A stretch of DNA of 6,658 nucleotides from Chloroflexota bacterium (GCA_023406965.1 JAEXTI010000139.1:1-6658); one strand, 5' to 3'. Shown: positions 1 to 4,947, counted from the stretch's first letter. Numbers and translations are program-made. The notes: a model not told the origin generated them from the letters alone.

Positions 1-99
1 AATATCCGCATGGCCCAGTCACGCGGAAAATTGGGGCCGGGATCAATGATCCGCATGGTCGCCCGCTCGGCAGTCGACCGGGTGATTGCAAAAGAGTAG
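1..99 (+). CDS. 3' end of an unidentified protein-coding gene (partial)
   Basis: Reading frame 1 is open from the window edge to a TAG at 97-99 and gives 32 residues, rich in Arg, Ala and Met and ending in ...VDRVIAKE. The fragment is too short and featureless for me to name a family. It is probably real: the next gene has its ribosome binding site directly after this stop and starts 15 bases later, which is operon-like spacing. The product could therefore be functionally linked to the aldo/keto reductase that follows. Everything upstream lies outside the window. Confidence 0.55.
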   Translation, partial: NIRMAQSRGKLGPGSMIRMVARSAVDRVIAKE

Positions 100-100
100 C

Positions 101-109
101 TAAAGGAGA
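101..109 (+). promoter_or_regulatory. Shine-Dalgarno of the aldo/keto reductase gene
   Basis: TAAAGGAGA-type purine-rich sequence about six bases before the ATG at 115. It fixes that ATG as the start, and it sits just after the previous gene's stop, which supports cotranscription. Confidence 0.8.
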
Positions 110-114
110 AACGT

Positions 115-1098
115 ATGCAATACCGACCGTTAGGACGTACCGGGTGGAAGGTTTCCACCATCAGCTTTGGGGCCTGGGCCATTGGCGGCACGTGGGGAAC
201 CGTGCAGGATGACGAATCGATGGCAGCGTTGGAACGAGCCGTGGATTTAGGCGTCAACTTCTTCGATACCGCCGACGTGTATGGTGACGGGCGCTCGGAG
301 CGCCTGATGGCGCAGCTCAAGCGCTCGCGCAAAGAGGAGATCGTCATTGCCACCAAAGCCGGGCGGCGGCTGGACCCGCATGTAGCCGAAGGCTATAACC
401 GCCAGAACCTGACGGCCTTCGTGGAGCGCTCGCTAAAGAATTTGCAGGTGGAAGCCATCGACCTGTTGCAACTGCATTGCCCGCCCACCCCGGTGTACTA
501 CATGCCCGAGACCTTTGGCGTGCTGGACGACCTGGTTCAGGCCGGAAAGCTGCGCTATTACGGTGTGAGCGTGGAAAAGGTGGAAGAGGCCCTTAAGGCC
601 ATCGAATACCCCAATGTGCAAACCGTGCAGATCATCTTCAACATCTTCCGCATGCGCCCGGCGGAACTGTTCTTCCAGGAAGCCATCCGCCGCAAGGTGG
701 GCATTTTGGCGCGGGTGCCGCTGGCCTCGGGCATGCTCACAGGCAAGATGCGCAAGGACACAGCCTTCGAGAAAGACGATCACCGCCTGTTCAACCGGCA
801 AGGCGAGGCCTTTGACCGCGGCGAGACCTTCTCGGGCGTGGATTATGAGACAGGGTTGGCAGCGGTGGAGGAGTTAAAAGCGCTGCTCCCGGCGGGAATG
901 AGCCTGACTCAGTTTGCGCTGCGCTGGATTTTGATGTTCGACGCGGTCACCTGCGCCATTCCGGGGGCCAAGCGCCCCAGCCAGGCCGAAGAGAACATCG
1001 CCGCGGCGGATTTGCCGGCCTTCAGCGCAGAGACGATGGGGAAAGTGCGCGCAACCTACGATGAGAAGATCCGCCCGCTGGTGCATCACTATTGGTAA
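115..1098 (+). CDS. Aldo/keto reductase family oxidoreductase
   Basis: A 327-residue protein, the normal length for a soluble (alpha/beta)8-barrel aldo/keto reductase that uses NAD(P)H to reduce carbonyls. The catalytic tetrad can be read directly: Asp51 and Tyr56 in FFDTADVYGDG, Lys81 in IATKAG and His121 in LLQLHCPP. The N-terminal LGRTGWKVSTISFGAW strand and the C-terminal CAIPGAKRPSQAEENIAA cofactor-binding segment are also typical. It resembles the bacterial AKR group of stress- and sugar-related reductases; the substrate cannot be predicted. The start is supported by a strong ribosome binding site. It follows the upstream partial gene closely, so the two are probably cotranscribed, and a strong terminator follows within 60 bases. 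Family assignment is secure; role is open. Confidence 0.95.
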   Translation: MQYRPLGRTGWKVSTISFGAWAIGGTWGTVQDDESMAALERAVDLGVNFFDTADVYGDGRSERLMAQLKRSRKEEIVIATKAGRRLDPHVAEGYNRQNLTAFVERSLKNLQVEAIDLLQLHCPPTPVYYMPETFGVLDDLVQAGKLRYYGVSVEKVEEALKAIEYPNVQTVQIIFNIFRMRPAELFFQEAIRRKVGILARVPLASGMLTGKMRKDTAFEKDDHRLFNRQGEAFDRGETFSGVDYETGLAAVEELKALLPAGMSLTQFALRWILMFDAVTCAIPGAKRPSQAEENIAAADLPAFSAETMGKVRATYDEKIRPLVHHYW

Positions 1099-1112
1099 GA
1101 AGAATTCTGCAG

Positions 1113-1154
1113 AAAACATTCAGCCTGCGCAAAGCGCGGGCTGAATGTTTTTTT
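1113..1154 (+). terminator. Intrinsic terminator after the aldo/keto reductase
   Basis: AACATTCAGCCTGCGC (1115-1130) pairs with GCGCGGGCTGAATGTT (1134-1149) around an AAA loop, with a single G-T wobble, and runs into seven T (1148-1154). This is a long classical rho-independent terminator that ends the + strand operon. Confidence 0.93.
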
Positions 1155-1162
1155 GCAACGAG

Positions 1163-1319
1163 GTAGGTCGGATTGAGGGCGGCTGGACGCAAAATGGTTG
1201 GACAGCGAACCGTTTTGGCTCGCGGCAATCGCCCGAAATCCGACATTTCTATAAGCCGTCGGATTTCGCTTAGATACAGGTAGGAATTGCTACATGAAGG
1301 CGCGCTCAATCCGACCTAC
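1163..1319. repeat. MITE/REP-like element of nested inverted repeats
   Basis: A non-coding block between two convergent genes, bounded by perfect 15-bp inverted ends: GTAGGTCGGATTGAG (1163-1177) and CTCAATCCGACCTAC (1305-1319). The match extends to 18 of 19 if one mismatch is allowed. Inside are an 11-bp perfect inverted repeat (1234-1244 CGAAATCCGAC with 1258-1268) and a 9-bp near-perfect one (1191-1199 with 1208-1216). The 8-mer GTCGGATT occurs four times in alternating orientation (1167 +, 1237 -, 1258 +, 1308 -). No ORF or target-site duplication is apparent. It looks like a small non-autonomous palindromic repeat, probably multicopy in the genome, though copy number cannot be seen here. 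It ends 11 bases from the phospholipase-family stop, so its hairpins may also stabilise or terminate that transcript. Confidence 0.72.
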
Positions 1320-1330
1320 ATGAAAAATTT

Positions 1331-2053
1331 TTACCAAAGTTCCAAAGCCGAAACGCGCCCATCAACGGCTTCGCCTTCTACCCACAGGCGGTTGTAGATC
1401 TGGAACAAGCGGTCGGCGGTGCGGGCGACAAACGCATTCATCTCGGCCTCAGACAGGTAGATATAGGGTCGGTCCAGCATCTCACGGACCCGCTCCGTGT
1501 CGGATTGGTAATACTCCTGAATGTAAGCGATACGCTGCTGAACGGCCTCGACAGGCAGGAATGGCAGGTCGGTGCGGTTATATTCACATCGCAAGAAAAC
1601 CCGCCAGAACAGGCTCTCGGGATGCTCGCGGACAAAGCGGTGATCCAGCCCGTACCAGTCTTTCTTGACCTCCCAGATGAAGTCTTTGTCAGCGGCAAAC
1701 TGTTCGGCGTAGCGACGCTTGGTGGGATGCCCAATGTCTTCCATCCAGCAGTTATCGGTCACCAGGTGGAAGAAATAGCCCAATAAAAAGGAGAATCGCC
1801 GGGCGTCAGGCGTTGAACCGTGCAACGGCAAAAGATGGTCCCGGTAGAATAGCAAATCGCCGCTGCGAAAGTGCGCGTCTTCGGGAGGGGTGAAATGGGT
1901 GACCTCCGCGGGAGGCGTGAAGTTCTCCCATTTTTCGTCGGGGATGCCCGAGTCGGGGGCAATGTTGCCGATGGCAAACAGCGATTCGTCCAAATTGGGG
2001 ATGCGAGCCAGCAAGTTCTCGGTGATGCGCAGATGCACAATCCAGGATGCCAT
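1331..2053 (-). CDS. Zinc-dependent phospholipase C family protein
   Basis: A 240-residue protein with features of the bacterial zinc-dependent phospholipase C/S1-P1 nuclease-like fold (Pfam Zn_dep_PLPC type). The N-terminus SWIVHLRITENLL has the family's W..H pattern (His7), followed by FAIGNIAPDSG (Asp34), a His-Phe at 53-54, and a helix GYFFHLVTDNCW (His96, Asp100). These His/Asp residues are the likely zinc ligands. There is no signal peptide, so a cytoplasmic location is likely; many such homologues are annotated without proven lipase activity. The frame stays open upstream, but ATG at 2053 is preferred: AAAAGGAGA lies six bases before it, the protein begins there with the conserved motif, and a TATAAT box sits only 23 bases upstream. 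It converges on the aldo/keto reductase gene. Actual substrate unknown. Confidence 0.82.
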   Translation of the reverse strand: MASWIVHLRITENLLARIPNLDESLFAIGNIAPDSGIPDEKWENFTPPAEVTHFTPPEDAHFRSGDLLFYRDHLLPLHGSTPDARRFSFLLGYFFHLVTDNCWMEDIGHPTKRRYAEQFAADKDFIWEVKKDWYGLDHRFVREHPESLFWRVFLRCEYNRTDLPFLPVEAVQQRIAYIQEYYQSDTERVREMLDRPYIYLSEAEMNAFVARTADRLFQIYNRLWVEGEAVDGRVSALELW

Positions 2054-2058
2054 GAGTG

Positions 2059-2081
2059 TCTCCTTTTCGAGTTTGATTATA
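2059..2081 (-). promoter_or_regulatory. -10 box and ribosome binding site of the phospholipase-family gene
   Basis: On the - strand a perfect TATAAT (2081 to 2076) is followed by AAAAGGAGA (2067-2059) and ATG at 2053. Transcription would start near 2069, giving a very short leader. I see no good -35 hexamer at the usual spacing. These signals favour the internal ATG over the longer upstream frame. Confidence 0.65.
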
Positions 2082-2124
2082 CGACGATGGAGAAAGGCGA
2101 ATTGTGCCCAAAAATATCTCGTAA

Positions 2125-2143
2125 GGGCGCACGGCGTGCGCCC
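2125..2143. repeat. 19-bp perfect GC-rich palindrome in a divergent intergenic region
   Basis: GGGCGCACGGCGTGCGCCC is a perfect dyad: 9-bp arms (2125-2133 and 2135-2143) around a central G at 2134. It lies between the two divergent promoters, upstream of both. It could be an operator for a dimeric regulator or a short interspersed palindromic repeat. It has no T tract, so it is unlikely to be a terminator. Confidence 0.6.
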
Positions 2144-2208
2144 GCTGGAATGCCATCGAATTGGAAGATTTTTTAAGCCTGGGTGATGAACGGCAAAGGG
2201 CAACATTG

Positions 2209-2217
2209 TGGTATATT
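2209..2217 (+). promoter_or_regulatory. Possible extended -10 promoter for the kinase/nucleotidyltransferase operon
   Basis: TGG followed by TATATT (2212-2217) matches an extended -10 (TGn plus hexamer). No -35 is apparent at 17 bp, which is tolerated for extended -10 promoters. Transcription would start near 2224, leaving a leader of about 57 bases before the ATG at 2281. Confidence 0.4.
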
Positions 2218-2280
2218 AACAAAATAAAGAGCACCCGCTCTGGCAAACAGGGGACAAATCTATTTAGAGGAGTTTGCTGC

Positions 2281-2928
2281 ATGTATGTTGCGATCGAAGG
2301 CGTGATCGGCGTTGGAAAAACCACCCTGGCCCGCCTGCTTCAACAGTCGCTTCAGGCCAACTTGCTGCTGGAGATTTTCGAAGAAAATCCCTTCCTCAGC
2401 AAGTTCTACGGCGACCGCGCCCGCTACGCCTTCCAAACGCAGGTGTTCTTTCTCCTCAGCCGCTATCATCAACAGCGCCGCAGCGTGGACGAATTGACCG
2501 CGGACGGGCAGAGCTTGATCAGCGATTACACCTTTGAAAAAGACGCCCTCTTTGCGGGGATCAACCTGCAAGATGACGAGTTGGAAATGTACTACCGCGT
2601 GCACGAGGCGCTGGCGGAAAAGATCATCCCGCCCGACCTGATCGTCTATCTGCGCGCCGACACCGACCTGCTCATGCAGCGCATCACTCAACGCGACCGC
2701 AGTTACGAGCGCAACATGGAGCGAGAGTACATCCAGCAGGTCAACGAAGCCTACGACGCGTTCTTCTTGAACGGCAAACAGCATTCCGCGCCCGTGCTGG
2801 TGATCGACAGCAACCAGCTCGATTACGTGCGCTACCCGGAAGACCTGCGCTGGATTGAGAACCGCATCCGCCAGACGCTGCTCAAGGCGCCCTTCCAACC
2901 CGAACTCCCCCTCCCGATGCACGATTAA
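2281..2928 (+). CDS. Deoxynucleoside kinase, deoxyguanosine-kinase-like (first paralog)
   Basis: A 215-residue P-loop kinase of the dNK (dCK/dGK) family, which phosphorylates salvaged deoxynucleosides to 5'-monophosphates in the cytoplasm. Visible motifs: Walker A GVIGVGKT (7-14), the general-base Glu30 in LLLEIFEENPFL, Gln53 and Arg60 in the substrate-binding helix, SDYTFEKDALFA at 80-91, and the lid R133-ITQ-R137-D-R139-SYE. The second motif reads Asp81-Tyr82 where dCK/dAK enzymes have Asp-Arg-Ser. From memory, Bacillus Dgk has a similar ADYHIYK sequence, so a purine (dGuo) preference is inferred. The frame is open upstream, but ATG 2281 is chosen because AGAGGAG (2266-2272) lies eight bases before it and the protein starts at the first beta strand. 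The downstream nucleotidyltransferase gene follows after 12 bases. Family is secure; substrate is inference. Confidence 0.92.
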   Translation: MYVAIEGVIGVGKTTLARLLQQSLQANLLLEIFEENPFLSKFYGDRARYAFQTQVFFLLSRYHQQRRSVDELTADGQSLISDYTFEKDALFAGINLQDDELEMYYRVHEALAEKIIPPDLIVYLRADTDLLMQRITQRDRSYERNMEREYIQQVNEAYDAFFLNGKQHSAPVLVIDSNQLDYVRYPEDLRWIENRIRQTLLKAPFQPELPLPMHD

Positions 2929-2940
2929 AGGCCCCAATCT

Positions 2941-3966
2941 ATGCGCATCACCCGCGATACCCTCCTCAAACTGGCTCAAACGACTGCCGCGCAGCGCGTG
3001 AAGGTCAGCCGCCGCCTGGTGTGCATCTACCTGACCGGGTCAGTGCTGAGCGAGGAACCCTTGTTGGGTGGTACCACGGATATCGACCTGGTGTGCATCC
3101 ATGACAGCCAGCCCCTGCAGGAGCGGGAGATCGTGCGCCTTTCCGACGAAGTGACGCTGGACATCAGCCATTATTCGCAGGCGGATTTTCACCAGCCGCG
3201 GCAGTTGCGCGTTCACCCCTGGCTGGGTTACTTCATTTACAGCAAACCCCTTTTACTGCACGATACCAGCCACTGGTTTGAGTTCACCCAGGCCAGCACC
3301 GGGGCGCAATTCTTCCAGGCCGATTTTGTGCTGAGCCGCGCAAAGACCCTGGCTGAATCGGCGCGCCAGTTGTGGATCGACCTTTCGTTCAACGATCCCG
3401 GCAGCCACCCGCGCCGCGTATATGCCTATCTCAAGGCGTTGGAGCAAGCGGGAAACGCCCTGGCCAGCCTGACGGGCAGCCCGCTTACCGAGCGCCGCTT
3501 TGTGCTGCAATTCCCCCAACGCATGCAAACCCTGCAGCGCGCCGACCTGTCCAAAGAGTGGCTGGATCTGCTGAGCGGCAGCGTGGAAGTGAGCGACGAG
3601 TCCTGGACGGAATGGCTGGGCAGTTGGGAATTGGCCCTCAAGGCTGTGACCGCCCAGCAAGAATATCCTGCCCGCCTGCATCCGGCCCGAAAAGGTTATT
3701 ATGAGCGGGCGGCCAGCGCTTTGTGGACTGAGCATCCTTCGGCGGCTTTCTGGCTGCTCATGCGCACGTGGACGCTGGCGGTAGCCCACCTGCCCGCCGG
3801 GCACGAAGCGGAAGCCTCCTGGATGGATGCCTGCCGCGCCAGCAATCTGGATGAAGCTACCTTCTCCACGCGGCTGGAGGGATTGGATCATTACCTGGAT
3901 GCCGTGGAAGAAACGCTGGACCGCTTCGCCGAGAAAAACGGCGTAGTCACCTCGCCTGAAATGTAG
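2941..3966 (+). CDS. Nucleotidyltransferase-fold protein, unknown substrate
   Basis: A 341-residue protein with a polymerase-beta-type nucleotidyltransferase domain at the N-terminus. CIYLTGSVLSEEPLLGG gives the Gly33-Ser34 signature, TDIDLV gives Asp47 and Asp49, and LDISHY gives Asp74, so the three metal-binding acidic residues appear intact. After about residue 110 the protein is mostly predicted helical (for example SRAKTLAESARQLWIDL and RRVYAYLKALEQAGNALASL), as in aminoglycoside- or HEPN-associated nucleotidyltransferases. It has no membrane segment. The start lies 12 bases after the kinase stop with only a weak AAAGG before it, which suggests translational coupling. The pairing hints at a role in nucleotide or tRNA/protein nucleotidyl transfer, but I cannot name a substrate. 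An intact triad argues for an active enzyme. Confidence 0.75.
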   Translation: MRITRDTLLKLAQTTAAQRVKVSRRLVCIYLTGSVLSEEPLLGGTTDIDLVCIHDSQPLQEREIVRLSDEVTLDISHYSQADFHQPRQLRVHPWLGYFIYSKPLLLHDTSHWFEFTQASTGAQFFQADFVLSRAKTLAESARQLWIDLSFNDPGSHPRRVYAYLKALEQAGNALASLTGSPLTERRFVLQFPQRMQTLQRADLSKEWLDLLSGSVEVSDESWTEWLGSWELALKAVTAQQEYPARLHPARKGYYERAASALWTEHPSAAFWLLMRTWTLAVAHLPAGHEAEASWMDACRASNLDEATFSTRLEGLDHYLDAVEETLDRFAEKNGVVTSPEM

Positions 3967-4006
3967 GCCTTGGGAGAATTCACTCGCAACATACCCCAAG
4001 ATATGG

Positions 4007-4038
4007 AGACGCTGCCACCGCAGCGTCTTTCGCTTTTT
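4007..4038 (+). terminator. Intrinsic terminator between the kinase operon and the origin
   Basis: AGACGCTGC (4007-4015) and GCAGCGTCT (4020-4028) form a perfect 9-bp stem with a CACC loop, followed by an interrupted T tract TTTCGCTTTTT. A weaker 6-bp pair (CTTGGG 3969-3974, CCCAAG 3995-4000) lies just upstream. The terminator would stop + strand transcription before it enters the DnaA-box region. Confidence 0.85.
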
Positions 4039-4058
4039 CAACGCCAATCCCGCAAAAC

Positions 4059-4108
4059 TGTGGATAATATCGTTAAAACTGTGGATAACCGGGAATCGTT
4101 GTGGATAA
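4059..4108 (+). promoter_or_regulatory. DnaA-box cluster 1: three phased perfect boxes
   Basis: TGTGGATAA occurs at 4059-4067, 4080-4088 and 4100-4108, all in the same orientation, with start-to-start spacing of 21 and 20 bp, close to two helical turns. The first two share the longer context AAAACTGTGGATAA. Same-face phasing favours cooperative loading of a DnaA filament. Confidence 0.88.
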
Positions 4109-4152
4109 ACACCCCAAAATGGTCAGCATTCCAGGAGAACAAGAAATAGAGT

Positions 4153-4173
4153 CACCCCTATATATGGGGGGTG
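4153..4173. repeat. CACCCC/GGGGTG dyad around a TATATAT core
   Basis: CACCCC (4153-4158) and GGGGTG (4168-4173) are inverted repeats flanking a TATATAT-containing centre. Related TATATA-centred sequences occur at about 4187-4196 and 4324-4337 (CCCCATATATACGGG). They lie between DnaA-box clusters and could be binding sites for an origin regulator or easily melted DNA. Confidence 0.5.
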
Positions 4174-4201
4174 TTTTGGAGGCGGCGCTATATATCGACT
4201 T

Positions 4202-4276
4202 TTGGGATAATCCTGTGGAGAGTGTGGATAAGTTCTGTCGATTTGCCAGAAGGCTCTCCACAATTGCGGTGGATAA
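4202..4276. promoter_or_regulatory. DnaA-box cluster 2: mixed strong and weak boxes
   Basis: Contains a perfect TGTGGATAA (4223-4231), a one-mismatch GGTGGATAA (4268-4276), and weaker sites TTGGGATAA (4202-4210), TGTGGAGAG (4214-4222) and CTCTCCACA (4254-4262). The site at 4214 directly abuts the perfect box, and the sites at 4214 and 4254 are exact inverted copies of each other. The mix of strong and weak sites is typical of origins, where the weak ones fill with DnaA-ATP. Confidence 0.78.
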
Positions 4277-4340
4277 GTGCGCCCTTAGACTCCGGCAGAT
4301 GGAGGAAGGAGAAACGCCGCCGCCCCATATATACGGGAGA

Positions 4341-4363
4341 AATGCCCTTTTGGGCGTTTTTAT
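4341..4363 (+). terminator. Small terminator-like hairpin inside the origin
   Basis: GCCC TTTT GGGC (4344-4355), extended by flanking A/T pairs and a T-G wobble, runs into GTTTTTAT just before the DnaA box at 4360. It could block transcription from entering the unwinding region, or be a structural element. The stem is short. Confidence 0.4.
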
Positions 4364-4420
4364 CCACATATCCACAGTCCCTACTAATACGACGAATCCA
4401 TACAAATTAAACAATTAAGA
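4360..4420 (+). promoter_or_regulatory. Basal-unwinding-like module: tandem DnaA boxes, DnaA-trio-like triplets, AT-rich DUE
   Basis: TTATCCACA (4360-4368) and ATATCCACA (4368-4376, one mismatch) lie in tandem in the orientation opposite to clusters 1 and most of 2. A four-base GTCC spacer leads to CTA CTA ATA CGA CGA (4381-4395), then 25 bases that are 80% A/T. Read on the complementary strand, the first three triplets have the central A of the DnaA-trio (3'-GAT-5' type); the last two are weaker. The order box, short GC spacer, trios, AT-rich DNA is that described for Bacillus subtilis oriC. Strand opening is therefore predicted at about 4381-4420. Confidence 0.75.
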
Positions 4421-4425
4421 GAGAT

Positions 4426-4668
4426 ATGTTCTTCTCAGAACGCACAGAACTTGCCCGAAAACATTCCAGGGAGATACCCCGTCACCTTTGGTCAGCAATG
4501 GAAAATGGTAAAAAAGACGTTTTTCCTTTTTTGTACCAACTTGATACAGATTGCTTCTTGAAAGTAGATAAACTTTCTATTACAATCTCAATTAAAGGAC
4601 TTGCCCCCTTGGCATTGAATGCATTGATCTGCAACACACACTCAAAGAAGGAGCGCAAATGGACATAA
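4426..4668 (+). CDS. Doubtful small ORF (80 codons) in the spoVS leader
   Basis: An ATG-started ORF of 80 residues that overlaps the spoVS start by ten bases. Against it: third positions are clearly less GC-rich than in the neighbouring genes, the spoVS promoter and ribosome binding site lie inside it, there is no well-placed ribosome binding site of its own, and I recognise no motif. For it: it is open over the whole leader, and stop/start overlaps are typical of coupled genes. More likely an AT-rich untranslated region beside the origin than a gene. Confidence 0.2.
   Translation: MFFSERTELARKHSREIPRHLWSAMENGKKDVFPFLYQLDTDCFLKVDKLSITISIKGLAPLALNALICNTHSKKERKWT
4558..4586 (+). promoter_or_regulatory. 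spoVS promoter with a dyad in the spacer
   Basis: TTGAAA (4558-4563), a 17-bp spacer and TACAAT (4581-4586) form a good vegetative (sigma-70/sigma-A type) promoter, with transcription starting near 4593. A perfect 6-bp inverted repeat, GAAAGT (4560-4565) and ACTTTC (4572-4577), overlaps the -35 and spacer and could be an operator. The hexamers suggest the gene is not restricted to a sporulation sigma factor. Confidence 0.65.
4648..4653 (+). promoter_or_regulatory. Shine-Dalgarno of spoVS
   Basis: AAGGAG five bases before the ATG at 4659. It selects this start and argues that spoVS is translated independently of the doubtful ORF overlapping it. Confidence 0.85.
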
Positions 4669-4919
4669 TCAAAGTTAAGGCAAACTCGCGCACGGCAGCC
4701 GTGGCGGGGGCAATCGCGGGAGTGATTCGAGAGCACAAGCACGCCGAGGTCCAGGCGATTGGCGCCGGAGCCGTCAACCAGGCGGTGAAAGCGCTGGTTC
4801 TGGCCAAAGGATACCTGGCAGAAGATGGCATCCCGGTGGTTGCGGTGCCCGAATTTGTAGACGTTGAGATTGACGGCAAGGTGCGAACAGCCATCAAGCT
4901 GGTCGTCGAACCGCGCTAA
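4659..4919 (+). CDS. spoVS: Stage V sporulation protein S (SpoVS) family protein
   Basis: An 86-residue protein that covers the SpoVS family end to end. It has the N-terminal strand IIKVKANSRT, the helix AVAGAIAGVIREH, the highly conserved core EVQAIGAGAVNQAVKALVLAKGYL (residues 30 onward), and the C-terminal IDGKVRTAIKLVVEPR. SpoVS has an Alba-like fold and is thought to bind nucleic acid. In Bacillus it affects late sporulation and septation, but homologues occur in many bacteria not known to sporulate, where the role is unclear. Here it has its own promoter and ribosome binding site and is the first gene right of the origin, transcribed away from it. The position suggests a nucleoid- or division-related role, which is inference. 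Family assignment is secure. Confidence 0.95.
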   Translation: MDIIKVKANSRTAAVAGAIAGVIREHKHAEVQAIGAGAVNQAVKALVLAKGYLAEDGIPVVAVPEFVDVEIDGKVRTAIKLVVEPR

Positions 4920-4927
4920 AATTGGCC

Positions 4928-4947
4928 CTGCTGAGAATTCTCAGCGG
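4928..4947. terminator. Palindromic, probably bidirectional terminator between convergent genes
   Basis: GCTGAGAATTCTCAGC (4930-4945) is a perfect 16-bp palindrome, extended by a wobble and a C-G pair to 4928-4947. It forms a stem with an AATT loop between the spoVS stop and the convergent kinase stop at 4948-4950. The following T tracts are weak (ATTTTAG on the - strand), so termination strength is uncertain. Confidence 0.6.

Larger units (their letters stand above)
4059..4420 (+). other. oriC: Putative replication origin (oriC)
   Basis: About 360 non-coding bases between a terminator and spoVS hold at least ten DnaA-box-like 9-mers. Five are perfect copies of TTATCCACA or its complement (4059, 4080, 4100, 4223 on one strand; 4360 on the other). 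Two have one mismatch (4268, 4368) and three have two (4202, 4214, 4254). The boxes fall into three clusters. The last cluster abuts triplets CTACTAATACGACGA and a stretch (4396-4420) that I count as 20 of 25 A/T, which would be the unwinding element. GC skew of flanking sequence changes sign here. This is the layout of a bacterial chromosomal origin; a plasmid or integrated-element origin is less likely because the neighbours are housekeeping-type genes and no Rep gene is seen. ORFs through this region are composed of the repeats and are not credible. Confidence 0.87.

Noticed and set aside
1113..1319. Whole region after the aldo/keto reductase considered as a riboswitch or structured ncRNA gene
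   Set aside because: The first hairpin is a plain terminator, and the rest is better explained by alternating copies of one 8-mer core typical of palindromic repeats; no promoter is visible.
2054..2206. N-terminal extension of the phospholipase-family frame up to 2206
   Set aside because: The extension covers the TATAAT, the ribosome binding site and the palindrome, and the family's N-terminal motif begins at the internal ATG 2053.
2161..2280. N-terminal extension of the first kinase from 2161
   Set aside because: It would place 40 unrelated residues before the first beta strand and cover the promoter-like sequence; ATG 2281 has a good ribosome binding site.
4059..4376. Evenly repeated TGTGGATAA-type 9-mers considered as iterons or a CRISPR array
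   Set aside because: Repeats are only 9 bp, match the DnaA-box consensus, occur on both strands with irregular spacing, and no rep or cas gene is present.
4073..4414. 113-codon - strand ORF through the origin region
   Set aside because: It is the complement of the same repeat-rich segment; its residues follow the box sequences and no start signals are present.
4101..4418. 105-codon + strand ORF through the origin region
   Set aside because: It is built from DnaA boxes and the TATATA dyads, has no ribosome binding site, starts inside a DnaA box and shows no protein motif.
3974..4940. GAGAATTC present on both sides of the origin (3975 and 4933)
   Set aside because: Two copies of an 8-mer, one inside a palindromic terminator, are not enough to suggest a duplication or attachment site.
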